From contig NZ_CP036313.1 of NCBI RefSeq assembly GCF_004319545.1, positions 4,466,501 to 4,530,500 of the forward strand: 64,000 nucleotides of DNA, in the 5' to 3' direction. The stretch is from Desulfobacter hydrogenophilus (GTDB taxonomy: Bacteria; Desulfobacterota; Desulfobacteria; Desulfobacterales; Desulfobacteraceae). A program made the position numbers and the translations under genes. Below the pieces are notes generated by a model. That model ran no database searches. It saw only the letters and a list, made by a program, of their open reading frames with translations, and was not told the origin of the DNA. Positions 26,730 to 34,766 of the stretch are shown in pieces (position 1 is the first letter of the stretch; the number at the start of each line of letters is the position of its first letter).

Positions 26730-27583
26730 ATCTCATATTTCTTGCTGTACCCCCGGGGGGTGATCATCAAATCATTATAAATAAAAGTGGAACTGTTTCC
26801 CACAATCACGATGCTCTGCATCCCCACGTCGGCCTTGTCCAAATCCTTAAGGGCACACAACACCACCGTCTGGTTGTCACGCATGGCCCCTGTAACAATA
26901 CCCACCGGGGTGGTGCCGGCCCGGTATTTTAAAATAATCTCCATGGCCCGGCTGAGCTGCCAGTCACGCTTTTTGCTTTTGGGGTTGTAAATATTGATAA
27001 CAAAATCAGCAGAGGCTGCTGCATCCAGGCGCTTTTCAATCATCTGCCAGGGGGTGAGCAGATCGCTGAGGCTGACGGTTGCAAAATCATGGGTCAAGGG
27101 CGCGCCTAAAAGCGCAGCACCGGCAGCAAGCGCGGGGATACCCGGCACCACCTCAACACACAGGCTGCCTTTTTCGCCGGTATTGCAGGCAATTTTTTTA
27201 AGCGCCAGCATTTCCAAAACCAGGCCTGCCATGGCGTAGATGCCGGCATCCCCCCCGGATACCAGGGCGCACGCGTAGCCGTCAAGGGCGGCATCAATGG
27301 CGGCCTGAACCCGGTCCACCTCCTTGGTCATGCCTGTGGTCAGGGTCTTCTTATCCTTGATCACATCTTTGATCAGTTCAAGATAGGTTTTGTACCCCAC
27401 CACAATATCGCAGGCTTCCAACACCTGGCGTGCCCGGCCGGACATATGTTCGGCCCTTCCGGGTCCTGTGCCTAGGATGTAAAGGGTATTGCCGCCAGGG
27501 CAAGAGTGACTACTATCCGAGCGGGATTTTTCGGGATTAACAGACAAGTCCTGCCCGTTACCGGCATGGCTGCTGCTTCGCAT
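26726..27583 (-). CDS. cobJ: Precorrin-3B / cobalt-factor III C17-methyltransferase
   Basis: 285 residues. Tetrapyrrole methylase fold: NTLYILGTGPGRAEHM, the SGGDAGIYAMAGLVLEML motif and ATVSLSDLLTPW. It methylates C17 with ring contraction, using SAM. The first ~31 residues before NTLYILG are not part of the family. They are encoded by DNA whose other frame is the decayed 3' end of cbiG (27472-27636), so cbiG and cobJ originally overlapped by about 110 bases if the ATG at 27583 is used; a TTG inside this stretch is an alternative start. It ends inside the cobQ start. Confidence 0.92.
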   Translation of the reverse strand: MRSSSHAGNGQDLSVNPEKSRSDSSHSCPGGNTLYILGTGPGRAEHMSGRARQVLEACDIVVGYKTYLELIKDVIKDKKTLTTGMTKEVDRVQAAIDAALDGYACALVSGGDAGIYAMAGLVLEMLALKKIACNTGEKGSLCVEVVPGIPALAAGAALLGAPLTHDFATVSLSDLLTPWQMIEKRLDAAASADFVINIYNPKSKKRDWQLSRAMEIILKYRAGTTPVGIVTGAMRDNQTVVLCALKDLDKADVGMQSIVIVGNSSTFIYNDLMITPRGYSKKYEI

Positions 27584-27636
27584 ACGCTTTTTACTCCTAT
27601 ATGTTTGTTCACCAGAAAAGATGGATCAACCTGTCC
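27472..27636 (-). pseudogene. Decayed second copy of the cbiG 3' end in front of cobJ
   Basis: In the frame next to cobJ, the minus strand reads VDPSFLVNKHIGVKSVCEAA, AMPVTGRTCLLIPKNPARIV, VTLALAAIPFTS and stop. The intact CbiG ends NPSFLVNKHIGVRSVCEAAA ... LAVMPVTS. DNA similarity to 29335-29495 is evident throughout. Upstream of this the cbiG similarity is lost. The intact cbiG is 1.7 kb away, separated by an unrelated gene. Confidence 0.85.
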
Positions 27637-27789
27637 GGATAACTTTTATGTTCAAAAAATAACACAAACCCGGCAGCATATCACTGATCCGGACTTTGTA
27701 GCGCATGATTGTCCTTATCGTTCTTAAATGCAATCTTTTTACAGATAAAAAGGCCTGAAACCGGAGGAAAATATGGGCATTCCCCTTAC

Positions 27790-29100
27790 CTATTGATAGA
27801 CCAAGCAGGCGTTAATGCGCTGAGTAATTTCATTTTCAACCAGGGTGTAGGCGTTTGAATCAAAATCAGAATACCGTTTTTTAAACTGCAGTTCCATAAT
27901 CCCTTCGGGCAAATTATCAATCCGGGGCATAAACTGACCTTCAGTTTTAGCGGCTGCCATTTTCTGCTGTATTTCGGATGCCTTTTGGGCGGAGCCTGTG
28001 GCAAGTTCCCCAAGCCGGACTCCGGCCCTGTCTGCGGCCAAATCAGCAAAGCTGAATCCGCTTCCGCCACCTGAATCAGCCACCTCTTTGGAAAGCCCGG
28101 CAAAGTTGCTCAGCTTGCTGCCTCCGGACACAGCGATTCCGGCAGAAACAAAAAAATGCTTGACCAAGTCTTCCCTGTCCCAAAGGGTGAGAGCGATACT
28201 TTCAGGCGAGATAAGATTTGCGGCTCTTTCCTCGGTCACAAGATGTTCCAGCCCACGGCCAAGGCAAAATAAAGAGATGGTTTGCAACACTGCCCTGTTT
28301 TCCTCAACCGGATTTTTTGACACGTTACTTTGCTCCAAGGCCAGTTTAAACAACGGCCGGATCACCCGGACTACGCATACTTTATTAACGTCATATTTTT
28401 TAAATGTACTGCACATTTTGGCTAACGCATTGGTGTATAGAATCAGACGATCCTGGTGTTCCGGAGCAATAAGCATTGACTTCTGACTTTCATGCAACCG
28501 GTTTAAGGCATCCGGGTTCCAGTCATAGGTAAAACTTAACTGCTGTCGATTTATTGCAACCGATTGCAGGGCATCCAGGTTCTGCAAAACCAATTTATAC
28601 TCATCAGGTGCAAGCAGAGCCTGTCCCAGATAGGACAAAGCCGCAGTGATCAGGCTACCGGGCAATGTAAAAAAACCAGCACTCATGGAATGGACCCGGG
28701 GTCTGCCGTTCTCTATTTTCAGGACACATGCCGTGTTGATATATTCGCCCAAAGGGGTCTGGGGGATCTTCACTGCAGTACTTATATTTATAAAAGGATC
28801 AGACAAACGGATCTGGGGAAAAATCGCAACCTGGTCAACAAACTCGGAGGCAACGTAAGCGGCCATTAAATTTAAATCCTGTTCAAAAAGTTCCACCTGC
28901 CGGGTTTGCCTGACCGACATAGAATCGGGCTTGTAAAGGCGAACCAGCTGTTCCATGCGCTTGACCTGATCAAATGACAGTTCAGGTGGTTTGCCCACGG
29001 CAGGCGTTTTATCAATCACAGCAAATAAAAAAAGAAACGGACAGGCCACCACCGCAAGAACAAATAACAAAAAAAAACTTTTGACGATGAATTTAAACAT
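27790..29100 (-). CDS. Membrane-anchored protein of unknown function between cbiG and cobJ
   Basis: 436 residues from ATG 29100; the frame is open 36 codons further, but the product from 29100 begins with a normal anchor (MFKFIVKSFFLLFVLAVVAC followed by PFLFLFAV). The rest is predicted periplasmic: a helical start, a stretch with regular beta strands (QIRLSDPFINISTAVKIP), a helical middle and a C-terminal Gly/Ser-rich part (VADSGGGSGFSFADLAADRA). It is not a family I can name. It has no link to cobalamin synthesis that I can see. Its location between duplicated cbiG ends marks it as an intruder into the operon. Confidence 0.7.
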   Translation of the reverse strand: MFKFIVKSFFLLFVLAVVACPFLFLFAVIDKTPAVGKPPELSFDQVKRMEQLVRLYKPDSMSVRQTRQVELFEQDLNLMAAYVASEFVDQVAIFPQIRLSDPFINISTAVKIPQTPLGEYINTACVLKIENGRPRVHSMSAGFFTLPGSLITAALSYLGQALLAPDEYKLVLQNLDALQSVAINRQQLSFTYDWNPDALNRLHESQKSMLIAPEHQDRLILYTNALAKMCSTFKKYDVNKVCVVRVIRPLFKLALEQSNVSKNPVEENRAVLQTISLFCLGRGLEHLVTEERAANLISPESIALTLWDREDLVKHFFVSAGIAVSGGSKLSNFAGLSKEVADSGGGSGFSFADLAADRAGVRLGELATGSAQKASEIQQKMAAAKTEGQFMPRIDNLPEGIMELQFKKRYSDFDSNAYTLVENEITQRINACLVYQ

Positions 29101-29225
29101 ACTTTTTTTTGCCTTGTATTTTAAGGGTTTAAACAGAAACTCGGATCCTTTATTTTTGAAGAATCCAGCAGGTATTACGCAGGTTTTCCATATTTCGAGC
29201 AGACACAATATTACCTATCCCCGTC

Positions 29226-29334
29226 ATGGTCTAAGTCGGCAGTGAGAACGACCAAAGCCTTGGCCTATGCAGCCATTTTCAGATTTTCAATATCCCATGT
29301 TATGAAGTTGACTTCAGCACAGAAGCCTGAGCTT
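29226..29334 (-). pseudogene. cobQ fragment directly behind cbiG
   Basis: The minus-strand frame reads SSGFCAEVNFITWDIENLKM, then AA, a stop, AKALVVLTADLD. The intact CobQ has GAGSCAEVNLMARDIVNLKM, AAYAKAPVILTADID. The fragment begins immediately after the cbiG stop codon (TAG at 29335-29337). An in-frame stop and substitutions show it is dead. Confidence 0.85.
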
Positions 29335-30381
29335 CTACGATGTGACGGGCATTACCGCCAGGGCAAAGGTTACTCTTTTACCGGACGTTTTCGGTATTAA
29401 CAAATGCGTCCGACCCGTTGCCAGCATGGCTGCTGCTTCGCATACGCTCCTTACTCCTATATGTTTATTCACCAGGAAAGAGGGATTGGGAACTGTCTTC
29501 ACCTGGTCCAATTCGTCTCTTGTATAAAATTCAATGGGCACGTTTAAGGTTCGGGCAAGCGCCAGAAGCCCGGGTTCCTCGGCTTTAAGATCCACGGACA
29601 CGATTTTGGACAGGCTGTTCACGCTGAATCCATGGGTCTGAAAGACGTGCCGTAAATGATCTTCAAGTTCCTGCCGGGGCACACCTTTTCGACACCCCAT
29701 GCCGGCCACCAGCATTTTAGGACGAAGCACCAACACTTTTTCCGGAAGATCACGGATCGTGCAATCCACCCATATTCCGGATTTTTCAGAAGTAAATAAA
29801 GAAGGATCTTCCATGAGCGCCGGGGGCAAGTGCGGTGACACCAGATGAAAGGGGTCATGAACCGGCAGGGGTTCCCCCTTGATAAAGGCCATGCTCACAT
29901 GTTTTATGGCTGTTTTATTTTCGATATAAAGTCCCTGGTCCCGGGCAATCACATCAATGGCAGGCACCTGGTTGACATCCGTGGCGGTTGTGATCACAGG
30001 GGTTGCCCCCAGTATCGTCGAAAGCCTGACGGCCAGTTCATTGGCCCCGCCGATATGGCCTGAGACCAGACTGATCACAAAACTACCGGCCTCATCACCG
30101 CACACCACGGCAGGATCTTTTATTTTATCCTGGATTAAAGGCGCAATGGTGCGCACCACAATACCCGTGGCCATAATAAAGTAATGGGCATCATAATGAT
30201 CCCAGACCGGTGCCAGGGCCTTGGCCAAAGAGGAGAATGCGGTATAGAATTCACCCGGCACAAGTTTTTTCGACGCAAACAGGTCTGTATGGGGCAACGC
30301 CTGTTTCACCTGGTTTGCCAGTGTCATCCCATGGGGTGTCAGCACCCATACCCCAAGCTTTTTTTCAGCCCAGTCAATCAT
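29335..30381 (-). CDS. cbiG: Cobalt-precorrin-5A hydrolase
   Basis: 348 residues, normal for CbiG. N-terminal part with ATGIVVRTIAPLIQDKIKDP and VSGHIGGANELA, a linker, and the C-terminal domain with AGMGCRKGVPRQEL, TLNVPIEFYTRDEL and SVCEAAAMLATGR. The enzyme opens the delta-lactone of cobalt-precorrin 5A and releases acetaldehyde in the anaerobic pathway. Its ATG overlaps (ATGA) the stop of a decayed cobM 3' end (30378-30505), showing that cobM once preceded it directly. Immediately downstream is a cobQ relic instead of cobJ. Confidence 0.92.
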   Translation of the reverse strand: MIDWAEKKLGVWVLTPHGMTLANQVKQALPHTDLFASKKLVPGEFYTAFSSLAKALAPVWDHYDAHYFIMATGIVVRTIAPLIQDKIKDPAVVCGDEAGSFVISLVSGHIGGANELAVRLSTILGATPVITTATDVNQVPAIDVIARDQGLYIENKTAIKHVSMAFIKGEPLPVHDPFHLVSPHLPPALMEDPSLFTSEKSGIWVDCTIRDLPEKVLVLRPKMLVAGMGCRKGVPRQELEDHLRHVFQTHGFSVNSLSKIVSVDLKAEEPGLLALARTLNVPIEFYTRDELDQVKTVPNPSFLVNKHIGVRSVCEAAAMLATGRTHLLIPKTSGKRVTFALAVMPVTS

Positions 30382-30505
30382 GCCTTATCCCGATGTCCTG
30401 GCTCAAAGACCCGGTCGCACAGCAATAAATTTGCATCTTTTCCCTTCTTTAGAGATAATCCCACAATGATGAGTGCCAGGCGGTTGATTCCCTTTTCCGG
30501 TACCG
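30378..30505 (-). pseudogene. Decayed second copy of the cobM 3' end in front of cbiG
   Basis: Minus-strand frame: EKGINRLALIIVGLSLKKGK, DANLLLCDRVFEPGHRDKA, stop. The intact CobM ends ENEINRLALIIVGPFLETEA, DARSLLYDRTFAHGYRDKV. The stop TGA overlaps the cbiG ATG, preserving the ancestral ATGA coupling. The intact cobM lies 1.3 kb upstream, beyond two unrelated plus-strand genes. Confidence 0.87.
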
Positions 30506-30973
30506 GCAGGCGACCTTCTTAGGTCCTTTTGTACAATTCAAAATCACATTACGGCACTTCGATTAAATCAAAAATTATTTATTATTCTTACAGATTTTAG
30601 GAATAAAACTCAATATACCGTCTGCAGAGTCATAGCAAATATATAACCCCTCCGAATAAACACAATACTGTAATAACAACAATACAAATTTGCGTTATTG
30701 TATTTTTGACACAAAGCAACTGTCCTATCGATTTTAAATATTCAAAAAAAGAGGTCTGATTAAAACAGTAATTATAGTTAGTTGTCACGCATAGCCCATT
30801 GCAACTCTCTTTTTTAACACTCCGGCATCATTTTTGATTGTACACACATAACGGAACACATAACAGAACGACAAAAACAAGCAGGGAAGTATTCAGAGAT
30901 TAACCACCAACTCAAGTTGAAACTAAACTTGAGTTATATTGAAACATAACTGTCACAGTTCAAAGGAGTAATC
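30506..30973. other. Intergenic stretch, no gene seen
   Basis: AT-rich, 468 bases between the cobM relic and the plus-strand gene at 30974. I see no coding signature. A tract at 30910-30950 repeats AACTTGAGTT-like words (CTCAAGTTGAAACTAAACTT then GAGTT), a small palindrome of unknown meaning just upstream of the next gene. Confidence 0.45.
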
Positions 30974-31222
30974 ATGAAAAAAGCAACACTGGAAAAAATT
31001 TTTGAATATGCATCAATGCCTGTTCACGGTACGTTATCACGGAAACTGAGAAAGGATATCCACTGCCAGGTAAACGACGGCAAGGTATATGATGGGGCCA
31101 CTTTTTTTCTTGGAGAAGAATTCGTCCGCATTACGGAAGAAGAAAAAGGGCAAATGATCAATACCTATTATGACTGGGAAAATATCGTATCTGTAAGAAC
31201 CATTGCAAACAAGACACAATAA
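30974..31222 (+). CDS. Small protein of unknown function
   Basis: 82 residues, mixed charge, no membrane segment, one Cys. The sequence (DGKVYDGATFFLGEEFVRIT and YYDWENIVSVRTI) looks like a small beta-barrel protein, but I do not recognise a family. AAAGGAG precedes the ATG. It runs against the surrounding cob genes and precedes the ArsC-like gene, separated from it by a composite repeat. Confidence 0.6.
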   Translation: MKKATLEKIFEYASMPVHGTLSRKLRKDIHCQVNDGKVYDGATFFLGEEFVRITEEEKGQMINTYYDWENIVSVRTIANKTQ

Positions 31223-31270
31223 CAGCTATGGGCTGACCTGGCTTATCAACACCCAGGCTCAGCCCACAAC
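31221..31270 (+). repeat. Composite repeat, module B (copy 3)
   Basis: AACAGCTATGGGCTGACCTG GCTTATCAACACCCAGGCTC AGCCCACAAC, the most complete module B in the window. It lies between the two plus-strand genes. Confidence 0.75.
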
Positions 31271-31284
31271 AAAAAGGAGAGCTT

Positions 31285-31743
31285 GTGGCCCAGGTTACAT
31301 TTTACGAAAAACCCGGTTGCATAAACAACACCAAACAAAAAAAATGGCTCGCAGCTGCGGGCCATGTTGTAACCGAAAAAAACATTTTGGAAACCCAGTG
31401 GACCCGGGAAAAACTGCTTCTTTATTTTGGAAACAAACCTGTGGCGGACTGGTTTAACAGAACCGCGCCGCTGGTGAAATCCAAAACAGTGATCCCGGAA
31501 TCTGTCAACCGTGAAGAGGCCCTTGACTTAATGTTAAAAAATCCCATTCTCATCAAACGGCCTCTGCTTCGTGTGGAAGATGAAAGAATGCAGGGCTTTT
31601 CCGTAGACGCGGTTCATGCCTGGATCGGACTTGATCCATCAAAAGGGAATGAAACCATTGTTGAAGAACTTCGAAAGGAAAACCTCGGCCTCTGTCCGAT
31701 GCTGGCAAAAGATACCAGCTGTGATGAACAGAAAATAAGCTGA
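31285..31743 (+). CDS. ArsC/Spx-family nitrogenase-associated-type protein
   Basis: 152 residues from GTG 31285 with AAAGGAGA at 31272-31279. The N-terminus VTFYEKPGCINNTKQKKWLAAAG and the segment KPVADWFNRTAPLVKSKTVI match the arsenate-reductase-like family first named from nitrogen-fixation clusters ('nitrogenase-associated protein'). The thioredoxin-like fold keeps a single active-site-type Cys (GCINN). The catalytic role is not established. No nif genes are in view. It is followed by a strong terminator. It lies inside the gap that separates cobM from cbiG. Confidence 0.75.
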   Translation: MAQVTFYEKPGCINNTKQKKWLAAAGHVVTEKNILETQWTREKLLLYFGNKPVADWFNRTAPLVKSKTVIPESVNREEALDLMLKNPILIKRPLLRVEDERMQGFSVDAVHAWIGLDPSKGNETIVEELRKENLGLCPMLAKDTSCDEQKIS

Positions 31744-31772
31744 TCACCCCCAAAACACCATAAACCATTCAG

Positions 31773-31803
31773 AGCCCGGGCAGCCAGTATGCCCGGGCTT
31801 TTG
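31773..31803 (+). terminator. Intrinsic terminator after the ArsC-like gene
   Basis: AGCCCGGGC / GCCCGGGCT stem of 9 bp, 9-base loop, then TTTT. It lies between the convergent ArsC-like gene and cobM and may also serve the minus strand weakly. Confidence 0.75.
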
Positions 31804-31808
31804 ATCGA

Positions 31809-32585
31809 TCACACCTTGTCCCGGTATCCGTGAGCAAAAGTCCGGTCGTACAGCAGAGATCTGGCGTCCGCTTCCGTTTCCAGAAAAGGTCCTACAATGA
31901 TAAGAGCCAGGCGGTTGATTTCATTTTCCGCCATAATTTGGGCCAGCCGCTCCACAATGGTAACAATAATTCGCTCTTCGGGATGACTTACCCGATAGGC
32001 CACGGCCACAGGGGCTTTGGGTCCATAGGTTGCGGCCAGAACTTTTTGCACTTGTTCGGCCATGCCGGCGCTTAAATAAATGGCCATGGACGCATTATGG
32101 GCAGCAAGGCGTTCCAAAGACTCTTTTTCCGGGACCGGGGTCCGGCCTGAAATCCGAGTGAATATCAGGGTCTGGGATTGTTCCGGCACGGTGTATTCCA
32201 CCTTGAGTGCAGCCGCTGCGGCAAAGGCGGCGGTGACGCCCGGAATCACCTCGTAGGGGATCTCCCGTTGATCCAGCAGCATCATCTGTTCGGCAATGGC
32301 CCCGTAAAGGGACGGATCTCCGGTGTGCAGTCGTACGACCCGAAGCCCCTTGTCCCAGCCATCGGCCATGATATCCACCATCTCGTCCAGGTGTAGACCG
32401 GCACTGGACTTTTTTTTAGCCGCGTCACCCGCCCAGGTCAGCACGGCTTCGGGCACCAGAGACCCTGCGTAGAGGATATAATCAGCCTCTTCCAGGGCTT
32501 TCATGCCCCTGACCGTTATCAGGTCTGGAGCACCCGGCCCTGCCCCGGTAAATATAATCGGATATTTTTTCATCATGTTCATCAT
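31809..32585 (-). CDS. cobM: Precorrin-4 / cobalt-precorrin-4 C11-methyltransferase
   Basis: 258 residues from ATG 32585, which overlaps the cobL stop (ATGA); the frame is open upstream but lies within cobL. Tetrapyrrole methylase signature: IIFTGAGPGAPDLITVRGMK, LHTGDPSLYGAIAEQM, VIPGVTAAFAAAAAL and FTRISGRTPVPEKESL. It methylates C11 using SAM (CbiF in the anaerobic pathway). The C-terminus matches the relic in front of cbiG at 30378-30505. Confidence 0.94.
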   Translation of the reverse strand: MMNMMKKYPIIFTGAGPGAPDLITVRGMKALEEADYILYAGSLVPEAVLTWAGDAAKKKSSAGLHLDEMVDIMADGWDKGLRVVRLHTGDPSLYGAIAEQMMLLDQREIPYEVIPGVTAAFAAAAALKVEYTVPEQSQTLIFTRISGRTPVPEKESLERLAAHNASMAIYLSAGMAEQVQKVLAATYGPKAPVAVAYRVSHPEERIIVTIVERLAQIMAENEINRLALIIVGPFLETEADARSLLYDRTFAHGYRDKV

Positions 32586-33802
32586 GGTTTTCCTTTTTGT
32601 GCGGCAATGATCCACACGGGGTTCAACGCTTCCATACGCCGTCCCCAAGGCATGTTCCTGGATTTGCTGATCTGGGCCTGGGTCAGGCTCACCCCAAAGC
32701 CCTTTTCTTCCAGCACCGATACCGCCAGGTGCAGGGTCTCCATCAGTACGGTATTTATAACGATTCTGCCCAAAGGCCTCAAAACCGTTGTCACCACGTC
32801 CAGCACCTGGTCTAGATTTTTACCGGAACCACCGATAAAAACCCGGTCGGGCCTTGGCAAATCCGCCAATCCATGGGGAAGTTGTGCCAGGGAGAAAGAC
32901 AGATTTTTAACTTTGAATCGCTCAACATTGGCCTTGATTTGGGCGACACGGCTCTGATTCTTTTCCACGGCATAAACAAACCCATCCGGTAAAAACAAGG
33001 TAGCTTCAATCCCCACAGACCCCGAACCTGCCCCCAGATCCCACAAAATATTGTCCGGGGCAAGTTCCAGGGCGGCCAAAGACAGAACGCGAACCGGCGC
33101 TTTGGTAATCAGGCCCTTTTCATGGACAAACCAGTTATCCGGGGTCCCCGAACGTAAGGGGCCGGAAGGGGCTGCCGGTTCACCTTTTTGAAGCACCACC
33201 ACATTGGGCTGGGAAAAAACGGTTTGGGTATCTGTGTGTTCATCCATGAAAAAAATTTTTTCTTCCAGGGCGCCCAGGTTTTCCAGCACCCACATCTGCC
33301 AGGCATAATCATGAATATTCACCTGTTTTTTAACGGCCCAGGGATCGTTTTCAGGATCGGTGAGCACACACAGCAGGTCCTTGTCATCCATTGCCTTTGC
33401 CAGGGCCGACATATTGTCCCGACCGTGCAGACTCACCCAGGCCGCATCCTGCCAGGGCAATTTAAGCCGGGCAAAGGCAGCAGCCATGCTGGTGACATTG
33501 GGATGAATGATGACCTGATCCGGCCCCAGGCGCCCAATCAACGTTTTGCCGATACCGAAGAAAAGCGGATCACCCGAGGCCAGCACCACCACAAGCCCGT
33601 CAGCCATATGCGCTTCGATGAAATCCAGCACCCCTGACACAGGGCTTGAAATCTCTTTTTTTAAGGCCATCACATCCCCAAAATAGGACAGATGCCGCTT
33701 TCCCCCCACCAAAACAGCGGCCCTTTCAATGAGCGCCAGGTGGGATGCGGTAAGATCCTTGGGGCTAAGGCCCATGCCGATTACATGAACCGGTTTATTC
33801 AT
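32582..33802 (-). CDS. cobL: Precorrin-6Y methyltransferase, fused CbiE and CbiT
   Basis: 406 residues from ATG 33802. The N-terminal half is the CbiE methylase (VHVIGMGLSPKDLTASHLAL, VLASGDPLFFGIGKTLIG). The C-terminal ~190 residues form CbiT, with SAM motif DLGAGSGSVGIEATLFLPDG and FIGGSGKNLDQVL. The fused enzyme methylates C5 and C15 and decarboxylates the C12 acetate chain. The open frame extends 44 codons upstream of the chosen start, but that part encodes a degenerate CbiD C-terminus (33803-33902) fused in frame, so translation could start earlier and add a useless tail. Coupled to cobM by ATGA. Confidence 0.93.
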   Translation of the reverse strand: MNKPVHVIGMGLSPKDLTASHLALIERAAVLVGGKRHLSYFGDVMALKKEISSPVSGVLDFIEAHMADGLVVVLASGDPLFFGIGKTLIGRLGPDQVIIHPNVTSMAAAFARLKLPWQDAAWVSLHGRDNMSALAKAMDDKDLLCVLTDPENDPWAVKKQVNIHDYAWQMWVLENLGALEEKIFFMDEHTDTQTVFSQPNVVVLQKGEPAAPSGPLRSGTPDNWFVHEKGLITKAPVRVLSLAALELAPDNILWDLGAGSGSVGIEATLFLPDGFVYAVEKNQSRVAQIKANVERFKVKNLSFSLAQLPHGLADLPRPDRVFIGGSGKNLDQVLDVVTTVLRPLGRIVINTVLMETLHLAVSVLEEKGFGVSLTQAQISKSRNMPWGRRMEALNPVWIIAAQKGKP

Positions 33803-33902
33803 GGCTTTTTTCCTCTCATCGAAATCAAAGGCAATGTACCTTTCTAAATCATAAATAACGGCTCTGAACCGACACGGTACCGGGCAAAATTTTTCGGCAG
33901 AA
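33803..33902 (-). pseudogene. Decayed second copy of the cbiD 3' end in front of cobL
   Basis: Minus-strand frame: SAEKFCPVPCRFRAVIYDLE, RYIAFDFDERKKA, running straight into the cobL ATG. The intact CbiD ends SAEKFCPAPCRFRVVIYDFE, GTIAFDSHRMKKSR and stop. The stop codon is absent here. The intact cbiD is 3 kb upstream, beyond trmL and two SPFH genes. Confidence 0.87.
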
Positions 33903-33927
33903 CTTTGAGTCTCTGGCTGCAACCTAA

Positions 33928-34087
33928 GGACCACAGATTAAATAACTTGAACGAAATAGCTTGCCTTTTGGCCCATCTACTTTGTTGCATCAAAGGTCCA
34001 ATAGGCCTGCTATTCAAGCTTTAATGCACCTTGTAGATGAACCAAAATTCGGCGTTATTTCTGCCCAACTTATTTAATCTGCGGTCC
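33928..34087 (+). mobile_element. 160-bp MITE, copy 2
   Basis: GGACCACAGATTAAATAACT ... ACTTATTTAATCTGCGGTCC, 160 bp, flanked by TAA at 33925-33927 and 34088-34090. Same orientation as copy 1. It begins 25 bases beyond the cbiD relic. Confidence 0.87.
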
Positions 34088-34118
34088 TAAAAGTAAAAAT
34101 CTTTTTTCATCAATAGAA

Positions 34119-34144
34119 TGATCCGGAGAATAATCCGGATCATC
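34119..34144 (-). terminator. Hairpin downstream of trmL
   Basis: ATGATCCGG / CCGGATCAT, 9-bp stem with an 8-base loop, 15 bases after the trmL stop on the minus strand. The following sequence has T-rich patches but no immediate T-run, so it is a weak candidate. Confidence 0.45.
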
Positions 34145-34158
34145 ATCGCCCCCAATAA

Positions 34159-34647
34159 TTAAGATGCGTCTACGACTCCGACGTCTAATCCCAAAAAAGA
34201 GTGCTGTCGCATTACCTCATAACTGATGATGGCAACAGTGTTGGCTATATTTAAAGACCTGGAGCCGGAAGACATGGGTACCCTGACGCAGGAATTCACA
34301 TTCTCCTTTAGCATTTTTTCAGGTAACCCCACGGACTCTTTTCCAAAAATAAGATAAATATTATCTGAATAACAGAACCGGTCACATGGTATTGTTGCTT
34401 TCTTTGAAAGAAATACTTTCTGTCCCTGGGGATTTCGGACAAGAAAATCAGTATAGTTTATGTATGATTTAACATTGAGTTCTTTCCAATAATCAAGTCC
34501 GGCACGCTTTAAATATTTATCCTCAATGGAGAACCCCAATGGTTCTATCAGGTGCAGGCAAGCGCCCATGGCATTGCAAGTTCTACCAATATTTCCGGTG
34601 TTCTGAGGTATTTCAGGCTCCAATAATACAATATTCAATTTAATCAT
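34159..34647 (-). CDS. trmL: tRNA (cytidine/uridine-34-2'-O)-methyltransferase
   Basis: 162 residues, standard for TrmL (YibK). SPOUT knot motifs: NIVLLEPEIPQNTGNIGRTC with the conserved N and R, LIEPLGF, YLIFGKESVGLP and VRVPMSSGSRSLNIANTVAI. It methylates the ribose of the wobble base of certain tRNA-Leu species. It lies within the block that separates cbiD from cobL and has no link to cobalamin. Confidence 0.92.
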   Translation of the reverse strand: MIKLNIVLLEPEIPQNTGNIGRTCNAMGACLHLIEPLGFSIEDKYLKRAGLDYWKELNVKSYINYTDFLVRNPQGQKVFLSKKATIPCDRFCYSDNIYLIFGKESVGLPEKMLKENVNSCVRVPMSSGSRSLNIANTVAIISYEVMRQHSFLGLDVGVVDAS

Positions 34648-34766
34648 TTATGAGTCCGTTTAAAAAAATGGCAATTAAGGCAGTATACAAAAAAAGCCGG
34701 CTATAATCTATTGAATGTCGCACCCCTGACCCACCACCAAGGAGTCACCCCAAAAATACCGTCCGG

